DNA from: Citrobacter amalonaticus | GTDB taxonomy: Bacteria > Pseudomonadota > Gammaproteobacteria > Enterobacterales > Enterobacteriaceae | Direction: 5' to 3' | Assembly: GCA_028994555.1 (NCBI GenBank) | Contig: JARDVN010000001.1 | Coordinates: forward strand, 4,464,001-4,528,000 | Length of the DNA stretch: 64,000 bases | In this document: piece after piece, positions 1-9,594 of the stretch | Position numbering within the stretch: the stretch's first letter is position 1 | Layout of the letters: every line of letters begins with the position of its first letter | Notes under the pieces: generated by a model | What the model saw: the letters and a program-made list of their open reading frames with translations, nothing else | Told to the model about the DNA's origin: nothing | Database searches by the model: none | Translations under genes and position numbers: made by a program

Positions 1-599
1 ACAATCTGCTGACCGGGCTGATGGGCATGCACGACGCGCCCCTGACCATCAGTCTCCAGCAGACGTCCGCCGACGTTCAGACAGGCGGTGCCGCTCACCT
101 TTCCGGCATCAAACAGCGCGTAGTTTGAAGTGCCGCCGCCGATGTCGATGTTCAACACCCGGCACATCCGCTGTTCAGACAGGGTTTGCGCCCCAGCGCC
201 GTGACCGGCAATCACCGATTCCAGATGCGGTCCGGCACTGGCGACCACAAAGTCGCCAAGCGACTGGGAGAGCGCCATCACCGCCGGGCGCGCGTTGCGG
301 GTCTTCGCACTCTCGCCGGTGATGATGATGGCTCCTGAATCAACCGATTCCGGCGCGATCCCCGCCGCCTGATACTGCGCGAGGATCAGCGCTTTAAGTT
401 CGTCCTCCCGTAACCCGCCCTGCTTATCAACAGGAGTAAAGAAGACCGGGCTTTGCCAGCTAATGTCGCGTTTGATGAATTCGTAACGGGGCACCTGCGA
501 CACTGCCGCACGGTTAACCAGTTCCAGGCGCGAGAAGATCACCTGAGTGGTGGTGGTGCCGATATCGATACCGACGCTCAGTAGCTGGCGCGTATTCAC
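1..599 (-). CDS. eutA: Ethanolamine ammonia-lyase reactivating factor EutA (partial)
   Basis: The N-terminal 199 residues are present; the gene runs off the left edge. EutA is the chaperone-like ATPase that exchanges damaged cobalamin on ethanolamine ammonia-lyase (EutBC). The actin/Hsp70-type phosphate loops are visible: GIDIGTTTTQV near residues 10-20 and DIGGGTSNYALFD around residue 150. The start is a GTG whose bases overlap the eutH stop (GTGA), so the two genes are translationally coupled. The visible frame is clean. eutB and eutC are expected further left, outside the window. Confidence 0.95.
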   Translation of the reverse strand, partial: MNTRQLLSVGIDIGTTTTQVIFSRLELVNRAAVSQVPRYEFIKRDISWQSPVFFTPVDKQGGLREDELKALILAQYQAAGIAPESVDSGAIIITGESAKTRNARPAVMALSQSLGDFVVASAGPHLESVIAGHGAGAQTLSEQRMCRVLNIDIGGGTSNYALFDAGKVSGTACLNVGGRLLETDGQGRVVHAHQPGQQI

Positions 600-1822
600 G
601 ATTGCGCCTCCACTTCCGTTTCTGCCGGAACGTTTTCATCTTTTGGCACCAGCATCATGGCCACGCCAATCGCCGTTACACCGCCAATCAATTTGCCGAC
701 AATCATCGGGAAGATCATGGCGTTCATGTTGGCCGCCGCGAAGCCTAAGTGGTCACCCAGCGCGAAGGCTGCGGAGACGGCGAAGGCGCAGTTGATCACT
801 TTGCCGCGGGTATCCATCTGCTTCATCATGCCGAACATCGGGATGTTATTCGCCAGTGTCGCCACCATGCCGCCTGCTGCCATATTGTTGATTTTCAACA
901 GGCTACCGACGCGCATCAGCGGTTTCTCAAACCAGCGGGTCAGCAACAGCACCATCGGATAGGCCCCGAGCAGCACGCAGGAGATAGAACCGATCACTTC
1001 AATGGCGCGCATCACTTCACCGGGAGTGTCGCCTGGTGCCATAAAGATAGGGTCGAGACCGGGGATTAAGTCCCAGCCCAGCAGGAATTTAATGACCGCC
1101 GCAGCGAGACCAATGGTGATCAGCGCGACGAGGAATTTGGCGAAGATCTGGAAGCCGTTGATCATTTTTTCCGGGATGAATTTCAGCCCAAGCGCCACCA
1201 GTACGGCGACGATGATCACCGGGATCATGTTCATCAGGATCAGCGCAAAGGTGAACTCGACCGGTTGTCCGTTGATCTCAACGCCCGAGTACATGGCGAC
1301 CAGACCACCGGCAATACAGCCGATAGGGATCGTGACAATGCCTGCCAGCACGCCAAGCGCCAGATAACGGCGGTCTGAAGGTTCGATAATGCCCAGCGCA
1401 ACGGGGATGGAGAACACGATGGTGGGTCCCATCATTGCCCCCAGAATCAGCCCGGAGTAGAGCCACGCCGCCACATCGCCGCCCGCCAGCTCTTTGGCGA
1501 GGAAGAAGCCGCCCATATCGCACGCCAGCAGCGTTCCGGCGAACATGGATGGGTTCGCGCCAAGCATTTCATATAACGGAATGATCACCGGCCCAAGCAG
1601 TTTGGCTAATACCGGCGCCAGCGCGGTCATACCAACCATCGCCAGTCCCAGTGCGCCCATCGCCATAAACCCTTCTTCGAACTGACCGCCGGATCCCTCA
1701 ATACTTTTGCCAAACTTCCCGAGGAAACGCGCCGACCCGCCGAACTGCGACAGGATCCTGTCCACGGCGGCAATCAGCATAAAGAACATCATGATGTACA
1801 TGATGATTTCGTTAATTCCCAT
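596..1822 (-). CDS. eutH: Ethanolamine permease EutH
   Basis: A 408-residue integral membrane protein, the family length, made almost entirely of hydrophobic segments (about ten). EutH assists ethanolamine entry, mainly at low pH or low concentration when uncharged diffusion is insufficient. The N-terminus MGINEIIMYIMMFF starts directly in a membrane segment with no signal peptide. It follows eutG after a REP-containing gap and overlaps the eutA start by four bases. The frame is intact. Confidence 0.95.
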   Translation of the reverse strand: MGINEIIMYIMMFFMLIAAVDRILSQFGGSARFLGKFGKSIEGSGGQFEEGFMAMGALGLAMVGMTALAPVLAKLLGPVIIPLYEMLGANPSMFAGTLLACDMGGFFLAKELAGGDVAAWLYSGLILGAMMGPTIVFSIPVALGIIEPSDRRYLALGVLAGIVTIPIGCIAGGLVAMYSGVEINGQPVEFTFALILMNMIPVIIVAVLVALGLKFIPEKMINGFQIFAKFLVALITIGLAAAVIKFLLGWDLIPGLDPIFMAPGDTPGEVMRAIEVIGSISCVLLGAYPMVLLLTRWFEKPLMRVGSLLKINNMAAGGMVATLANNIPMFGMMKQMDTRGKVINCAFAVSAAFALGDHLGFAAANMNAMIFPMIVGKLIGGVTAIGVAMMLVPKDENVPAETEVEAQS

Positions 1823-1850
1823 AGCCCCTACTCCCTGTCATTTGTGATTT

Positions 1851-1936
1851 GTAGGCCGGATAAGACGTTTACGTCGCCTCCGGCATTAACGCCGTGTTAT
1901 TGCCGGATGGCGGTGCGAGCACCTTATCCGGCCTAC
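1851..1936. repeat. REP/BIME element between eutG and eutH
   Basis: Two inverted REP arms (GTAGGCCGGATAAG and CTTATCCGGCCTAC) flank inner GCCTCCGGC and GCCGGATGGC motifs. The unit lies inside the eut transcription unit, in the 119-base gap between eutG and eutH. Such elements commonly form stable RNA hairpins that protect upstream mRNA or lower downstream expression. Confidence 0.85.
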
Positions 1937-1941
1937 AGGCA

Positions 1942-3130
1942 TTACCCGGCCGCCGCGTACAACTCGATAATGTCGCGCTGCGTGGCGGTGCGTGGGTTGC
2001 TGCGTATACAAATATCCTCCAGCGCGGCTTGCGCCCAGACGCTGTAGTGTTCTGGTTTTGCGCCGACATCAGCGAGCCGTTTGTTCAGGCCCACTTCCGC
2101 AATCAGTTCGCTGACGGCGGCGATAGCGTCGCGATCGTCTGCTTTCTTGTTGGTTAAAGCGCGCCCGATATGGCTAAAGCGTTCGCGACATACCATACGG
2201 TTAAAGCCCATCACCGTTGGCAGCAGCATGGCGTTCGCCTGGCCGTGCGGAATGTGCAATGTGGCGCCAGGCTGGTGCGCCATCGCATGACACAGCCCCA
2301 GCCCGGCGCTGGAAAACGCCATCCCAGCCATACAGGAAGCGAGTAGCATGCTCTCCCGCGCGGCGAGGTCATGACCGTAGCCCACCGCTTTCGGCAGCGA
2401 TTTGCCAATCATTGCAATTGCGCCAATCGCCAGGCTGTCGGTAAACGGCGAGGCATTCAGCGCGCTGTATGCCTCAACTGCGTGGGTCAGCGCATCAATT
2501 CCGGTCATTGCCGTCACATGTGGCGGTACGCCTTCAGTCAGCGCGGCATCAAGGATTGCCACGTCCGGCATCAGCGTAGCGTGTGCCAGCACCTGTTTGC
2601 GTCCCGTCGCCGCGTCGATAATCACCGTTACGTTAGTGGTTTCCGATCCGGTTCCGGCGGTGGTGGGGACGGCAATCAACGGCAGGCGCGGACGTAAGCT
2701 GCTGTATTCCGTCATCTGGGCCAGCGTCTGATGTGGATTGGTCACCAGCAGAGCAACCGCTTTTGCCGCGTCCAGCACCGAACCGCCGCCGAAAGCCACC
2801 ACGCCGTCGCATTTTGACTCGCGCAGTTGGGCGACCGCCGCGCAGACGTCGGTGATGCACGGCTCACCCATCGGACACGGCCAGACCGTCATCGCCACGC
2901 CTTTCATCGCCAGACTGCGCTCTAACGACGCGGTCATTCCCGCCTGATGCAGGAAACTATCCACCATCACGAACAGATGGCTTAAGCCCCGCGATTGCGC
3001 TTCCTGTCCACAGGCGCTGAGTGCCCCCCAGCCCGCACAGCGTGACCGGCGGTACGCTAAACGTTTTCACGCGTTGCAGATTCAGGGTATCGAATGCCTG
3101 AAAGAGCGCCGTCTGCAATTCAGCTTGCAT
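1942..3130 (-). CDS. eutG: Iron-type alcohol dehydrogenase EutG (one frameshift)
   Basis: EutG reduces acetaldehyde to ethanol inside the Eut microcompartment and recycles NAD+. The start at 3130 (MQAELQTALFQAFDTLN) overlaps the eutJ stop. The frame breaks at the C-run 3024-3029, six bases where the frame needs five (VTLCGLGALSACGQ). With one base removed the product is 395 residues, the family length. GGGSVLDAAKA is the nucleotide-binding loop, and the histidine-rich stretches LTHAVEA, CHAMAHQ and HGQANA hold the metal ligands. I read it as a functional gene with a sequence error. Confidence 0.9.
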
Positions 3131-3963
3131 AGATTCCCTCCGCTTTCTCTCTCCCGCTGTTAGCGATCGCCAGCGGTGTCATAAACAGGCTGTGCCGGGG
3201 CAGATGTACCCGGAGTTCAGGGAAACGCTGGCGAAACAACGCCTCCACGCCCGGCTGCATACAGGACCCCCCCCCGCCAGCCATAAATCGGCTACCCCTT
3301 GTCCTTCGATATGACGGGCAACGATTTCCGCCATTTTTTCGTAGACCGGTTTCACCACCGGCCAGATCGCCTGGGCGTTACTGCGCTTGGTCTGCTCAGC
3401 CTCTTCCAGCGAAATACGCCGGTTGCCTGCCAGCGTCAGGGAGATGTGATGCCCTCCGGTGGCTTCGTCAGCGGAGTACGTCACCTTGCCCTGTTTGACG
3501 ATGGCGATCCCGGTCGTGCCGCCACCGATATCTACGACACCGGCGTTATCCAGTTGCAGCAGATCGGCGACCGCGGTGGGTTCATCCAGCACATGACTGA
3601 CTTCCAGCCCGGCAGATTCCAGCACGTTGATGGAGATGCGCGGGTCGGTGCCGGGCGGGAACGACGTCGCCGCATGGGTAAACCGACAGCCGAGCTGTTG
3701 TTCGAGCGTATCGAGATGGCGGCGCACGATAGTGACCGCACCGAAGAAATCCCAGACGATGCCGTCACGCACCACATCAGCCCAGTCAAGACACACCGCA
3801 ACCGGCTGTCCCTCGCCGTCGACCGCTATCGACACCACGTCGCAGGTGCCGAGATCAACCCCCCAGCCACAGCGCGGAATCACTCGCGGCAGGCGCCTGA
3901 TTACACAGGTCGGCGGCTTTTTTGCAGCCTTGGCGTGAGCCAGCTTTCTTCGTCGTGCGCCAT
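3120..3963 (-). CDS. eutJ: Microcompartment chaperone-like protein EutJ (three frameshift sites)
   Basis: EutJ is an Hsp70/actin-fold protein of the Eut operon, proposed to act in microcompartment assembly or enzyme maintenance. The start at 3963 (MAHDEESWLTPRLQKAA) matches the family; the ATG at 3970 is in a false frame. Three runs are over-long: T-run 3918-3923 (6 for 5), C-run 3859-3864 (6 for 5) and C-run 3267-3275 (9 for 7). Corrected, the protein is 279 residues and contains GVDLGTCDVVS, DEPTAVADLLQ, DIGGGTTGIAIV and LAGGSCMQPGVEALF. It starts 10 bases after eutE and overlaps eutG. The 9-base run is the only site with two extra bases. Confidence 0.88.
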
Positions 3964-3973
3964 CGTTCATCCC

Positions 3974-5377
3974 TTATACAATTCGAAACGCATCCACCAA
4001 AACACAGCGACGCAGACGCACAAAGGTGCGCGCGCTGGTCACCCCTTCCCCGGTTGGCGTGGTGATGGTCATGGTGGTCCAGCCTTCACCGCCCAGCCCC
4101 AGCCCGGCAATGCACGGTCCGTTCTTGACAAAGATGCTGGTATCAATGGCGTTCGCCATCTGGTTCATGTTGTAGATATTGCGTGAGTGCATCGCGGCGG
4201 TATGGTGGCAGCCACCTTCCAGTTGTACCGCCAGCGCAATGGCCTCGTCGACGTTTGCCGCCCGTACCACCGGCAGAACCGGCATCATCAGTTCCGTGAC
4301 GGCAAAGGGATGCGTGGCGGGCGTTTCCACAAACAGCAGTCGGGTTTGCGCCGGCACCTGCAGGCCAATGGCGGCGGCGATTTTTGCCGCGTCGCGTCCG
4401 ACCCAGTCCCGGCTGACGGTGCCTTTGCCGCGTTCATCGATATTTTTCAGCAGCACCGACTGGAGCTGTTCGGCCTGTGCGGCGCTCAGTTTCACCGCCT
4501 GCTGGCCTTCCATCAGGCGCATCAGCTCATCCGCCACGCTGTCAACGACAATCAGTACCTTCTCATCCGCGCAAATGATGTTGTTATCAAAGGAGGCGCC
4601 TTTGACGATGGATTGTGCAGCCCGCGCCAGATCCGCCGTCTCATCGACGACCACCGGCGGGTTACCCGCTCCGGCGGCAATCAAACGTTTATTGGTATGT
4701 TTGCGGGCAGCGTCGACCACCGCTTCGCCGCCGGTGACGACCAGCAGACCAATGCCCGGGTACTTAAACAACCGCTGCGCGGTTTCGATATCCGGATTCG
4801 CGACGGTCACCAGCAGGTTTTCCGGGCCACCCGCCGCCACTACCGCCTGGTTAAGCAGCGTGATGGCGCGTTGGGAAACACGCTTCGCCGCCGGATGCGG
4901 GGCAAACACGACGCTGTTGCCCGCGGCAATCAGGCTGATGGCGTTATTTATCACCGTCGCCGCCGGGTTGGTGGAAGGGGTCACTGAGGCGACCACGCCC
5001 CACGGCGCATTTTCGATCAGCGTCAGGCCGTTATCGCCGGTCAGTACCTGCGGCGATAAACACTCGACGCCCGGTGTCCCGCGCGCCTGCGCTACGTTTT
5101 TGGCATACTTATCTTCAATGCGGCCCATGCCGGTCTCTGAGACGGCAAGCTCCGCTAATTCCTGGGCATGTTTTTCGCCCGCTTCACGAATGGCGTGAAT
5201 GGCAAGCTGGCGCATCGCCACGCTCTTCAGCCCCTGCTGAGCGACTTTTGCTGCCGCCACCGCATCATCCAGGGAGGCAAAGACGCCCATTTCATGAACG
5301 GCAGTCGCGGGTTGACTGCTGTCTTTCATTTTCAGCAGTACCGCTTTCACCACCTGTTCAATATCCTGTTGATTCAT
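3974..5377 (-). CDS. eutE: CoA-acylating acetaldehyde dehydrogenase EutE
   Basis: At 467 residues and in an intact frame, EutE oxidises acetaldehyde to acetyl-CoA inside the microcompartment. The N-terminus MNQQDIEQVVKAVLLKM is the amphipathic encapsulation helix typical of enzymes targeted to the shell. The aldehyde dehydrogenase core follows, with the catalytic cysteine in FDNNIICADEKVL and the cofactor region VTPSTNPAATVINN. Its product feeds EutD, and EutG competes for the same acetaldehyde. Confidence 0.95.
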   Translation of the reverse strand: MNQQDIEQVVKAVLLKMKDSSQPATAVHEMGVFASLDDAVAAAKVAQQGLKSVAMRQLAIHAIREAGEKHAQELAELAVSETGMGRIEDKYAKNVAQARGTPGVECLSPQVLTGDNGLTLIENAPWGVVASVTPSTNPAATVINNAISLIAAGNSVVFAPHPAAKRVSQRAITLLNQAVVAAGGPENLLVTVANPDIETAQRLFKYPGIGLLVVTGGEAVVDAARKHTNKRLIAAGAGNPPVVVDETADLARAAQSIVKGASFDNNIICADEKVLIVVDSVADELMRLMEGQQAVKLSAAQAEQLQSVLLKNIDERGKGTVSRDWVGRDAAKIAAAIGLQVPAQTRLLFVETPATHPFAVTELMMPVLPVVRAANVDEAIALAVQLEGGCHHTAAMHSRNIYNMNQMANAIDTSIFVKNGPCIAGLGLGGEGWTTMTITTPTGEGVTSARTFVRLRRCVLVDAFRIV

Positions 5378-5388
5378 GATGTTCAGTC

Positions 5389-5676
5389 CTATTTGTGGAA
5401 TATCACCTGACCGCCAGCCACCACTTCATCGACGATACCAATCACGCACAGATCGACAGGGGACGCTTCGCTGCGATGCGCCTGGCGAGCAGAACTGCCG
5501 CTAACCAGCAGCACCCACTCCCCGGTTCCCGCCCCGATGCTGTCAATGGCGACGGCACACTGCCCGTCGGGATTTCCCTGGGCATCAATCATCTCCACCA
5601 TCAGCAATTTGTCGTGTGCCAGTCCCTGATGGCGTACGGTACAAACGATTTGTCCTGTGACGACTGCCAGTTTCAT
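5389..5676 (-). CDS. eutN: Microcompartment vertex protein EutN
   Basis: This 95-residue member of the EutN/CcmL family forms pentamers that cap the vertices of the shell. MKLAVVTGQIVCTVRHQGL at the N-terminus and the closing VDLCVIGIVDEVVAGG are typical. It is separated from eutM by a REP element and followed 11 bases later by eutE. The frame is intact. Confidence 0.95.
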   Translation of the reverse strand: MKLAVVTGQIVCTVRHQGLAHDKLLMVEMIDAQGNPDGQCAVAIDSIGAGTGEWVLLVSGSSARQAHRSEASPVDLCVIGIVDEVVAGGQVIFHK

Positions 5677-5699
5677 ACCCGCCTCCGTGGGTTACATTT

Positions 5700-5786
5700 T
5701 TCCGGATGACGCTTCGCTTATCCGGCCTACGAGCACGAAGCAGACGTAGGCCGGATAAGGCGCGAATGCGTCGCCATCCGGCATTC
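5700..5786. repeat. REP/BIME element between eutM and eutN
   Basis: Paired REP arms (TCCGGATGACGCTTCGCTTA and GACGTAGGCCGGATAAGGCG) and a third GCCATCCGGC half fill the eutM-eutN gap. It is the second REP unit inside the eut operon. It lies directly 3' of eutM, the gene for the most abundant shell protein. Confidence 0.87.
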
Positions 5787-5791
5787 AACGA

Positions 5792-6085
5792 TTACATATT
5801 GCTGCTGTCGCCTTTGAAGCTGATCGGGAAGACTTCTTCCAGATCGCCATGCGGACGCGGGATCACGTGAACGGAGACCAGTTCGCCGATACGCTGTGCC
5901 GCTGCGGCACCGGCATCGGTTGCTGCTTTGCAGGCCGCGACATCGCCACGTACCATCGCAGTCACCAGACCGCCACCAATCTGTTTCACACCAACCAGCT
6001 TCACGCGTGCGGCTTTTACCATCGCATCAGAGGCCTCAATCAGTGCAACCAGGCCCCGGGTTTCAATCATTCCTAAAGCTTCCAT
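5792..6085 (-). CDS. eutM: Major microcompartment shell protein EutM
   Basis: A 97-residue BMC-domain protein that assembles into hexagonal tiles forming the facets of the Eut shell. [18 protein letters not shown] starts the fold, the pore-lining region KQIGGGL lies near residues 35-40, and the tail is KGDSSNM. It sits between eutD and a REP element. The frame is intact and the length is canonical. Confidence 0.96.
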   Translation of the reverse strand: MEALGMIETRGLVALIEASDAMVKAARVKLVGVKQIGGGLVTAMVRGDVAACKAATDAGAAAAQRIGELVSVHVIPRPHGDLEEVFPISFKGDSSNM

Positions 6086-6121
6086 TGTGTTTTCCTCTCA
6101 TGGGGTCCAGAACGGGACCAT

Positions 6122-7138
6122 TTATACAACCAGGGTTTGTGAGTCACGTTCGCGTCTCACGTCAGTCTGGCGCGGCACGGCTGCCACCAACGCCAGTTCG
6201 ATAATTTCCTGTACGCTACAGCCTCGCGAAAGGTCATGAAGCGGTGCGGCAAGCCCCTGAATCAGCGGCCCGACGGCGCGATATCCACCCAGACGCTGGG
6301 CGATTTTGTAACCAATATTGCCGGCCTCCAGCGACGGAAAAACCATCACGTTGGCGTTACCGCGCAAAGGGCTGGCGGGCGCTTTTTGCGCAGCGACCTC
6401 CGGCACAAAGGCAGCGTCAAACTGCAGTTCGCCATCCACCAGTAGCGTGGGCGCACGTTCGCGAACAATCTCCGTTGCCTGCTGCACGTTAGCCACACAC
6501 GGGTGACGCGCGCTGCCATTGCTTGAAAAGGACAACATCGCCACGCGCGGCTCTTCACCGGTGATGGCGCGCCAGGTATCGGCGCTGGCGATGGCAATAT
6601 CCGCCAGTTGCGCCGCCGTCGGCTGCGGCACCACGCTGCAATCGGCAAACCCTAGCGCCGGACCGACGTACTGCGGCAGCATCAGGAAAATGGACGACAG
6701 CGTTTTACAGCCCGGTTGCAGACCAATAATGCGTAAACCGGCGCGCAATACGTTGGCGGTAGAAGAGAGATTGCCGGCGATGCAGACATCCGCCTGGCCT
6801 GCGCTGACCATCGCCGCAGCAAACATCAGCGGGTCATTGAGTTTCTCAAGGGCATCCGGCGGCGTTTTCTCTCCGGCACGAGCGAGCCAGCGCTGGGCGA
6901 ACGCTTCACGCATTGCCAGGTTGCTGTACGGATCGATAACCTGAATACCGTCCAGCGGCACCCGTTGTGTGAGCGCAAACTGACGCAGCGCGAACGGACT
7001 GGCCACCAGAATGGGGCGCGCCAGACCTTGCTGTTGCAGGTAGTGCGCCGCTTTCAGCACGCGTTCGTCTAACGCATCCGGAAAGACCACCCGGGCCGGG
7101 TCCTGCTGAGCGCGTTCACGGGCGCGTTCAATGATCAT
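6122..7138 (-). CDS. eutD: Phosphotransacetylase EutD
   Basis: A 338-residue phosphate acetyltransferase catalytic domain that converts acetyl-CoA to acetyl phosphate and recycles CoA inside the microcompartment. Family motifs include [16 protein letters not shown] near the start, [20 protein letters not shown] in the middle and [20 protein letters not shown] near the end. It lacks the N-terminal domains of housekeeping Pta. Its ATG overlaps the eutT stop by four bases (ATGA). Confidence 0.95.
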   Translation of the reverse strand: MIIERARERAQQDPARVVFPDALDERVLKAAHYLQQQGLARPILVASPFALRQFALTQRVPLDGIQVIDPYSNLAMREAFAQRWLARAGEKTPPDALEKLNDPLMFAAAMVSAGQADVCIAGNLSSTANVLRAGLRIIGLQPGCKTLSSIFLMLPQYVGPALGFADCSVVPQPTAAQLADIAIASADTWRAITGEEPRVAMLSFSSNGSARHPCVANVQQATEIVRERAPTLLVDGELQFDAAFVPEVAAQKAPASPLRGNANVMVFPSLEAGNIGYKIAQRLGGYRAVGPLIQGLAAPLHDLSRGCSVQEIIELALVAAVPRQTDVRRERDSQTLVV

Positions 7139-7938
7139 TGTTCACCTCCCAGTCGCTGTTGGATCTGGCTGACGGTGAGCGGATGTCTGGTGACGCACAG
7201 AATCATCATCACGTAGACCGCGCTGGAGAGACGGTTCAGCGCCTGTAAAATATCCGGGCGCAGGACGTCAAAACCGCGGGTGATGAAGACCTGGGCGGCG
7301 ATCGTTTCCGTCTCGCGAACTTTGGTGCGCAGCAAGTTGAGCAGTGCGGACTCGCGCCCGTGGCTGGCTTCCGGCACCAGGTGATCGTGGTCCAGATAGC
7401 GCAACGGCTGATGGGAAAGTCGGTGCAGATCATCTTCGTTCAGCCCAACGATGGACTGTGCCGCCAGGGGTTCATCCATCGCATCGGCGCGCATAATGTT
7501 GCCCAATCGCGAACGAATATCCGCCAGCCAGGGCTGCCACGGCTCCGCAAGTTCGATTTGCAGCCACACCGCCAGCGCGATGGTGCTGTCCAGCGCGGCG
7601 CGAAAGGCCAGACGCGGGGAGCTTTTGGCAACCATTTTGTCCGCCGTCAGGTGGGTCAAGGTGTCAGGCTTTTTCGCCACCGGCTGACGACACAGCTCAC
7701 AGCAGGCCTGGGGATGCGTATCGCTGCTGGTTAATCCGTGCACCGGTTGCGGCTGCTGTTGCTCATCGTCGACAAACAGACGCCCCTGCTCATCCAGAAA
7801 CTTGATGCGCAGATGACGGCCTTCCAACAGTTCGCGGGCAGAGGGCGTCAGGCGCGCGTCAGCGGGGAGATGGATTTCCGCCCCTTCGCTGAGCGTATGG
7901 TTCGCTCTGAGCCATGCTTCGGTGATGAAATCTTTCAT
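7135..7938 (-). CDS. eutT: Corrinoid adenosyltransferase EutT
   Basis: EutT makes adenosylcobalamin, the cofactor of ethanolamine ammonia-lyase. The start [16 protein letters not shown] at 7938 gives the canonical 267 residues; an upstream in-frame ATG at 7962 lies inside eutQ and was rejected. The metal-binding H-x11-CC-x2-C motif characteristic of EutT is present (His67, Cys79, Cys80, Cys83). It overlaps eutQ and eutD by four bases each, indicating coupled translation. Confidence 0.95.
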   Translation of the reverse strand: MKDFITEAWLRANHTLSEGAEIHLPADARLTPSARELLEGRHLRIKFLDEQGRLFVDDEQQQPQPVHGLTSSDTHPQACCELCRQPVAKKPDTLTHLTADKMVAKSSPRLAFRAALDSTIALAVWLQIELAEPWQPWLADIRSRLGNIMRADAMDEPLAAQSIVGLNEDDLHRLSHQPLRYLDHDHLVPEASHGRESALLNLLRTKVRETETIAAQVFITRGFDVLRPDILQALNRLSSAVYVMMILCVTRHPLTVSQIQQRLGGEQ

Positions 7939-8627
7939 ACCGATTGCCAGTTCGCAGGCCACGCAACGTACAGGAAGCGCACGGTTGACGGCGTGCCAAA
8001 TTCAATGCTCGAACCTTTCGGGATAAACATGACGTCCCCGGCTTTAGCGATCATCGTTTCGCCTTCGTGGCGCACATGCAGTTCGCCATCGAGCACCATG
8101 TCAATTTCGTCGTAGTTCAGCGTCCACGGGAAGAATGCGTTATCCCACTGCATGAACCCGGCGGCCATACTGCTGCCGTCCTGCCCGGTGACGAGATCGG
8201 TCAGGCCCACGCAGTGCGGTTCTGCACCGTCGAAGCGGCCGAACTTGACGCTACTGCCGTCGATCACTTTGATGCCGCCTTTGCCGGTCACCGAGGTAAA
8301 TCCCGGTTGCATCCCGCCCTGTTCAAGCGACTGTTTTTCCTTCAGCACTTTGTCCATCAACTGCGAGACCAGACTCTCAGTAAACTGCCCTTCTGGTAAT
8401 TGCGCGATGATGGTTTCTCGAATGCGTTGGGTCTCAGATTTGGCCTCGTCCACATTGCACGCTGCCGTTGGCGCGGATCCCTCGCACTCCACAATCGTGA
8501 CGCCCAGTAACTCCGCAACTTCTCGCGCTTCCGGAGTGATAATGCTGGCGCGCAGCACCACCGACATCTCTTGTTCGCCTCGTGCGTGCGCCGCACGAAT
8601 ATCGTTAGCTGTGATAAGTTTTTTCAC
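7935..8627 (-). CDS. eutQ: Acetate kinase/cupin protein EutQ
   Basis: A 230-residue protein with a C-terminal cupin fold (DEIDMVLDGELHVRHEGE, then AGDVMFIPKGSSIEFG). Published work on Salmonella assigned acetate kinase activity to EutQ, which would let acetyl phosphate yield ATP with EutD upstream. The start at 8627 (MKKLITANDIRAAHARGEQE) lies 23 bases inside eutP. The frame is intact. Confidence 0.93.
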   Translation of the reverse strand: MKKLITANDIRAAHARGEQEMSVVLRASIITPEAREVAELLGVTIVECEGSAPTAACNVDEAKSETQRIRETIIAQLPEGQFTESLVSQLMDKVLKEKQSLEQGGMQPGFTSVTGKGGIKVIDGSSVKFGRFDGAEPHCVGLTDLVTGQDGSSMAAGFMQWDNAFFPWTLNYDEIDMVLDGELHVRHEGETMIAKAGDVMFIPKGSSIEFGTPSTVRFLYVAWPANWQSV

Positions 8628-9086
8628 CTGCCCCTTCCTCCTTTTGGCTGAGCTCAGTCAGATAGTCCACCAGGTGCTGCACGCTTTGCGGGTCATGGCT
8701 GTTGAGCTCGAAAATCGGCTCCTGGAACCCAATCCTGCGCAGTAATTCCCGCGTCGCGGTCACGTCGGCATCCGGCATATCCGTTTTGCTGATCACGGCG
8801 ATGTGTCGTTTACTGGCACCGATATCTAACAGCCCGGCAGGTAAGCGACTTTCTTTGTCATTGGCCGCATGGACATAAATCAACGTATCAACATCCTGCA
8901 GCGTGGTAATTAAGGCGTGATACCAGCGGGGGGTGACTAAAATATTCCCCCCGGTGTATCGATATCGCCATTTTGATTAAATTCCACGGCCTGCGTTTTT
9001 CTGGCGAGGGAATAATTTCCCTGTAGCGCATTAAACAGCGTTGTTTTTCCCGCGCCGACAGTGCCAACAAACGCAATACGTTTCAT
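8605..9086 (-). CDS. eutP: P-loop protein EutP (two frameshift sites)
   Basis: A small GTPase-like P-loop protein of the Eut operon, also reported to have acetate kinase activity. The Walker A loop FVGTVGAGKTTLFNAL is at residues 6-21, the switch region DIDTPGEYFSHP follows, and SKTDMPDAD resembles the NKxD motif. Two runs are over-long by one base: C-run 8947-8952 and G-run 8928-8933 (each 6 for 5). Only a short segment lies in the intermediate frame. Corrected, the product is 159 residues, the family length. Confidence 0.9.
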
Positions 9087-9098
9087 GAGCACCTCAAA

Positions 9099-9434
9099 TT
9101 AGCTTTTCGTCAGATCGCAGAGGGTGAAATGTAATAATCGCCCCAGCCCGCTGACCGTTTGTAATAAGGCTTCTTCAACCGCGCCAACCGAGCCGTAGAT
9201 CACCAGCGCGCCGCTGAATCTGTCGAGAAAACCGATATGTACGTCGGCCGCCTTCATCGCCAGATCGCCGGCAATCATGGCGGTTTCCCCCGGCGTCAGG
9301 GTCATAATGCCGATAGCGCCCGCTTCGGGAACGCCGATCTTTTTCGCCAGTTCTTCGCCCGGGTGCGCAATGAGATGCGCCAGCGTGACCTGTTTACCCG
9401 GCACAAATTCCTGAATGATGCGTTCTTTATCCAT
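9099..9434 (-). CDS. eutS: Microcompartment shell protein EutS
   Basis: A 111-residue BMC-domain shell protein of the circularly permuted, bent-hexamer type. The N-terminus [20 protein letters not shown] and the core [20 protein letters not shown] identify it. It is the first gene of the operon. The 113 bases between it and the maeB terminator hold a CRP-like box. eutR, the ethanolamine/B12-responsive activator, is expected beyond the left edge after eutK. Confidence 0.95.
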   Translation of the reverse strand: MDKERIIQEFVPGKQVTLAHLIAHPGEELAKKIGVPEAGAIGIMTLTPGETAMIAGDLAMKAADVHIGFLDRFSGALVIYGSVGAVEEALLQTVSGLGRLLHFTLCDLTKS

Positions 9435-9519
9435 TGCTCACCGCCTATGTTGAGACTGGGCTTATCGTGGCAATTTTTTGTCAGGGTAAATAACAAAATT
9501 CGGCAAGGTGATTTAAAAG

Positions 9520-9533
9520 GTGAAGTGGATCAC
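9520..9533 (-). promoter_or_regulatory. CRP-like box upstream of eutS
   Basis: The forward strand reads GTGAAGTGGATCAC, an exact GTGA-N6-TCAC core, centred about 92 bases upstream of the eutS start. CRP control of ethanolamine use fits the biology. The call rests on the motif and position only. Confidence 0.55.
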
Positions 9534-9544
9534 TAATACGCAGA

Positions 9545-9574
9545 AAATAAAAAAAGCGCGGGAGAAACCCGCGC
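9545..9574 (-). terminator. Rho-independent terminator of maeB
   Basis: Stem GCGCGGG / CCCGCGC with a five-base loop; on the minus strand it is followed by a run of seven T, then ATTTT. It lies about 20 bases past the maeB stop and separates maeB from the eut promoter. Confidence 0.88.
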
Positions 9575-9594
9575 CGAAATTAATTAAAGTGAAA

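Noticed and set aside
8605-9086. eutP read as two small separate genes
   Set aside because: Both fragments and the short middle frame join into one 159-residue EutP when one base is removed from each of the two 6-base runs at 8928 and 8947.
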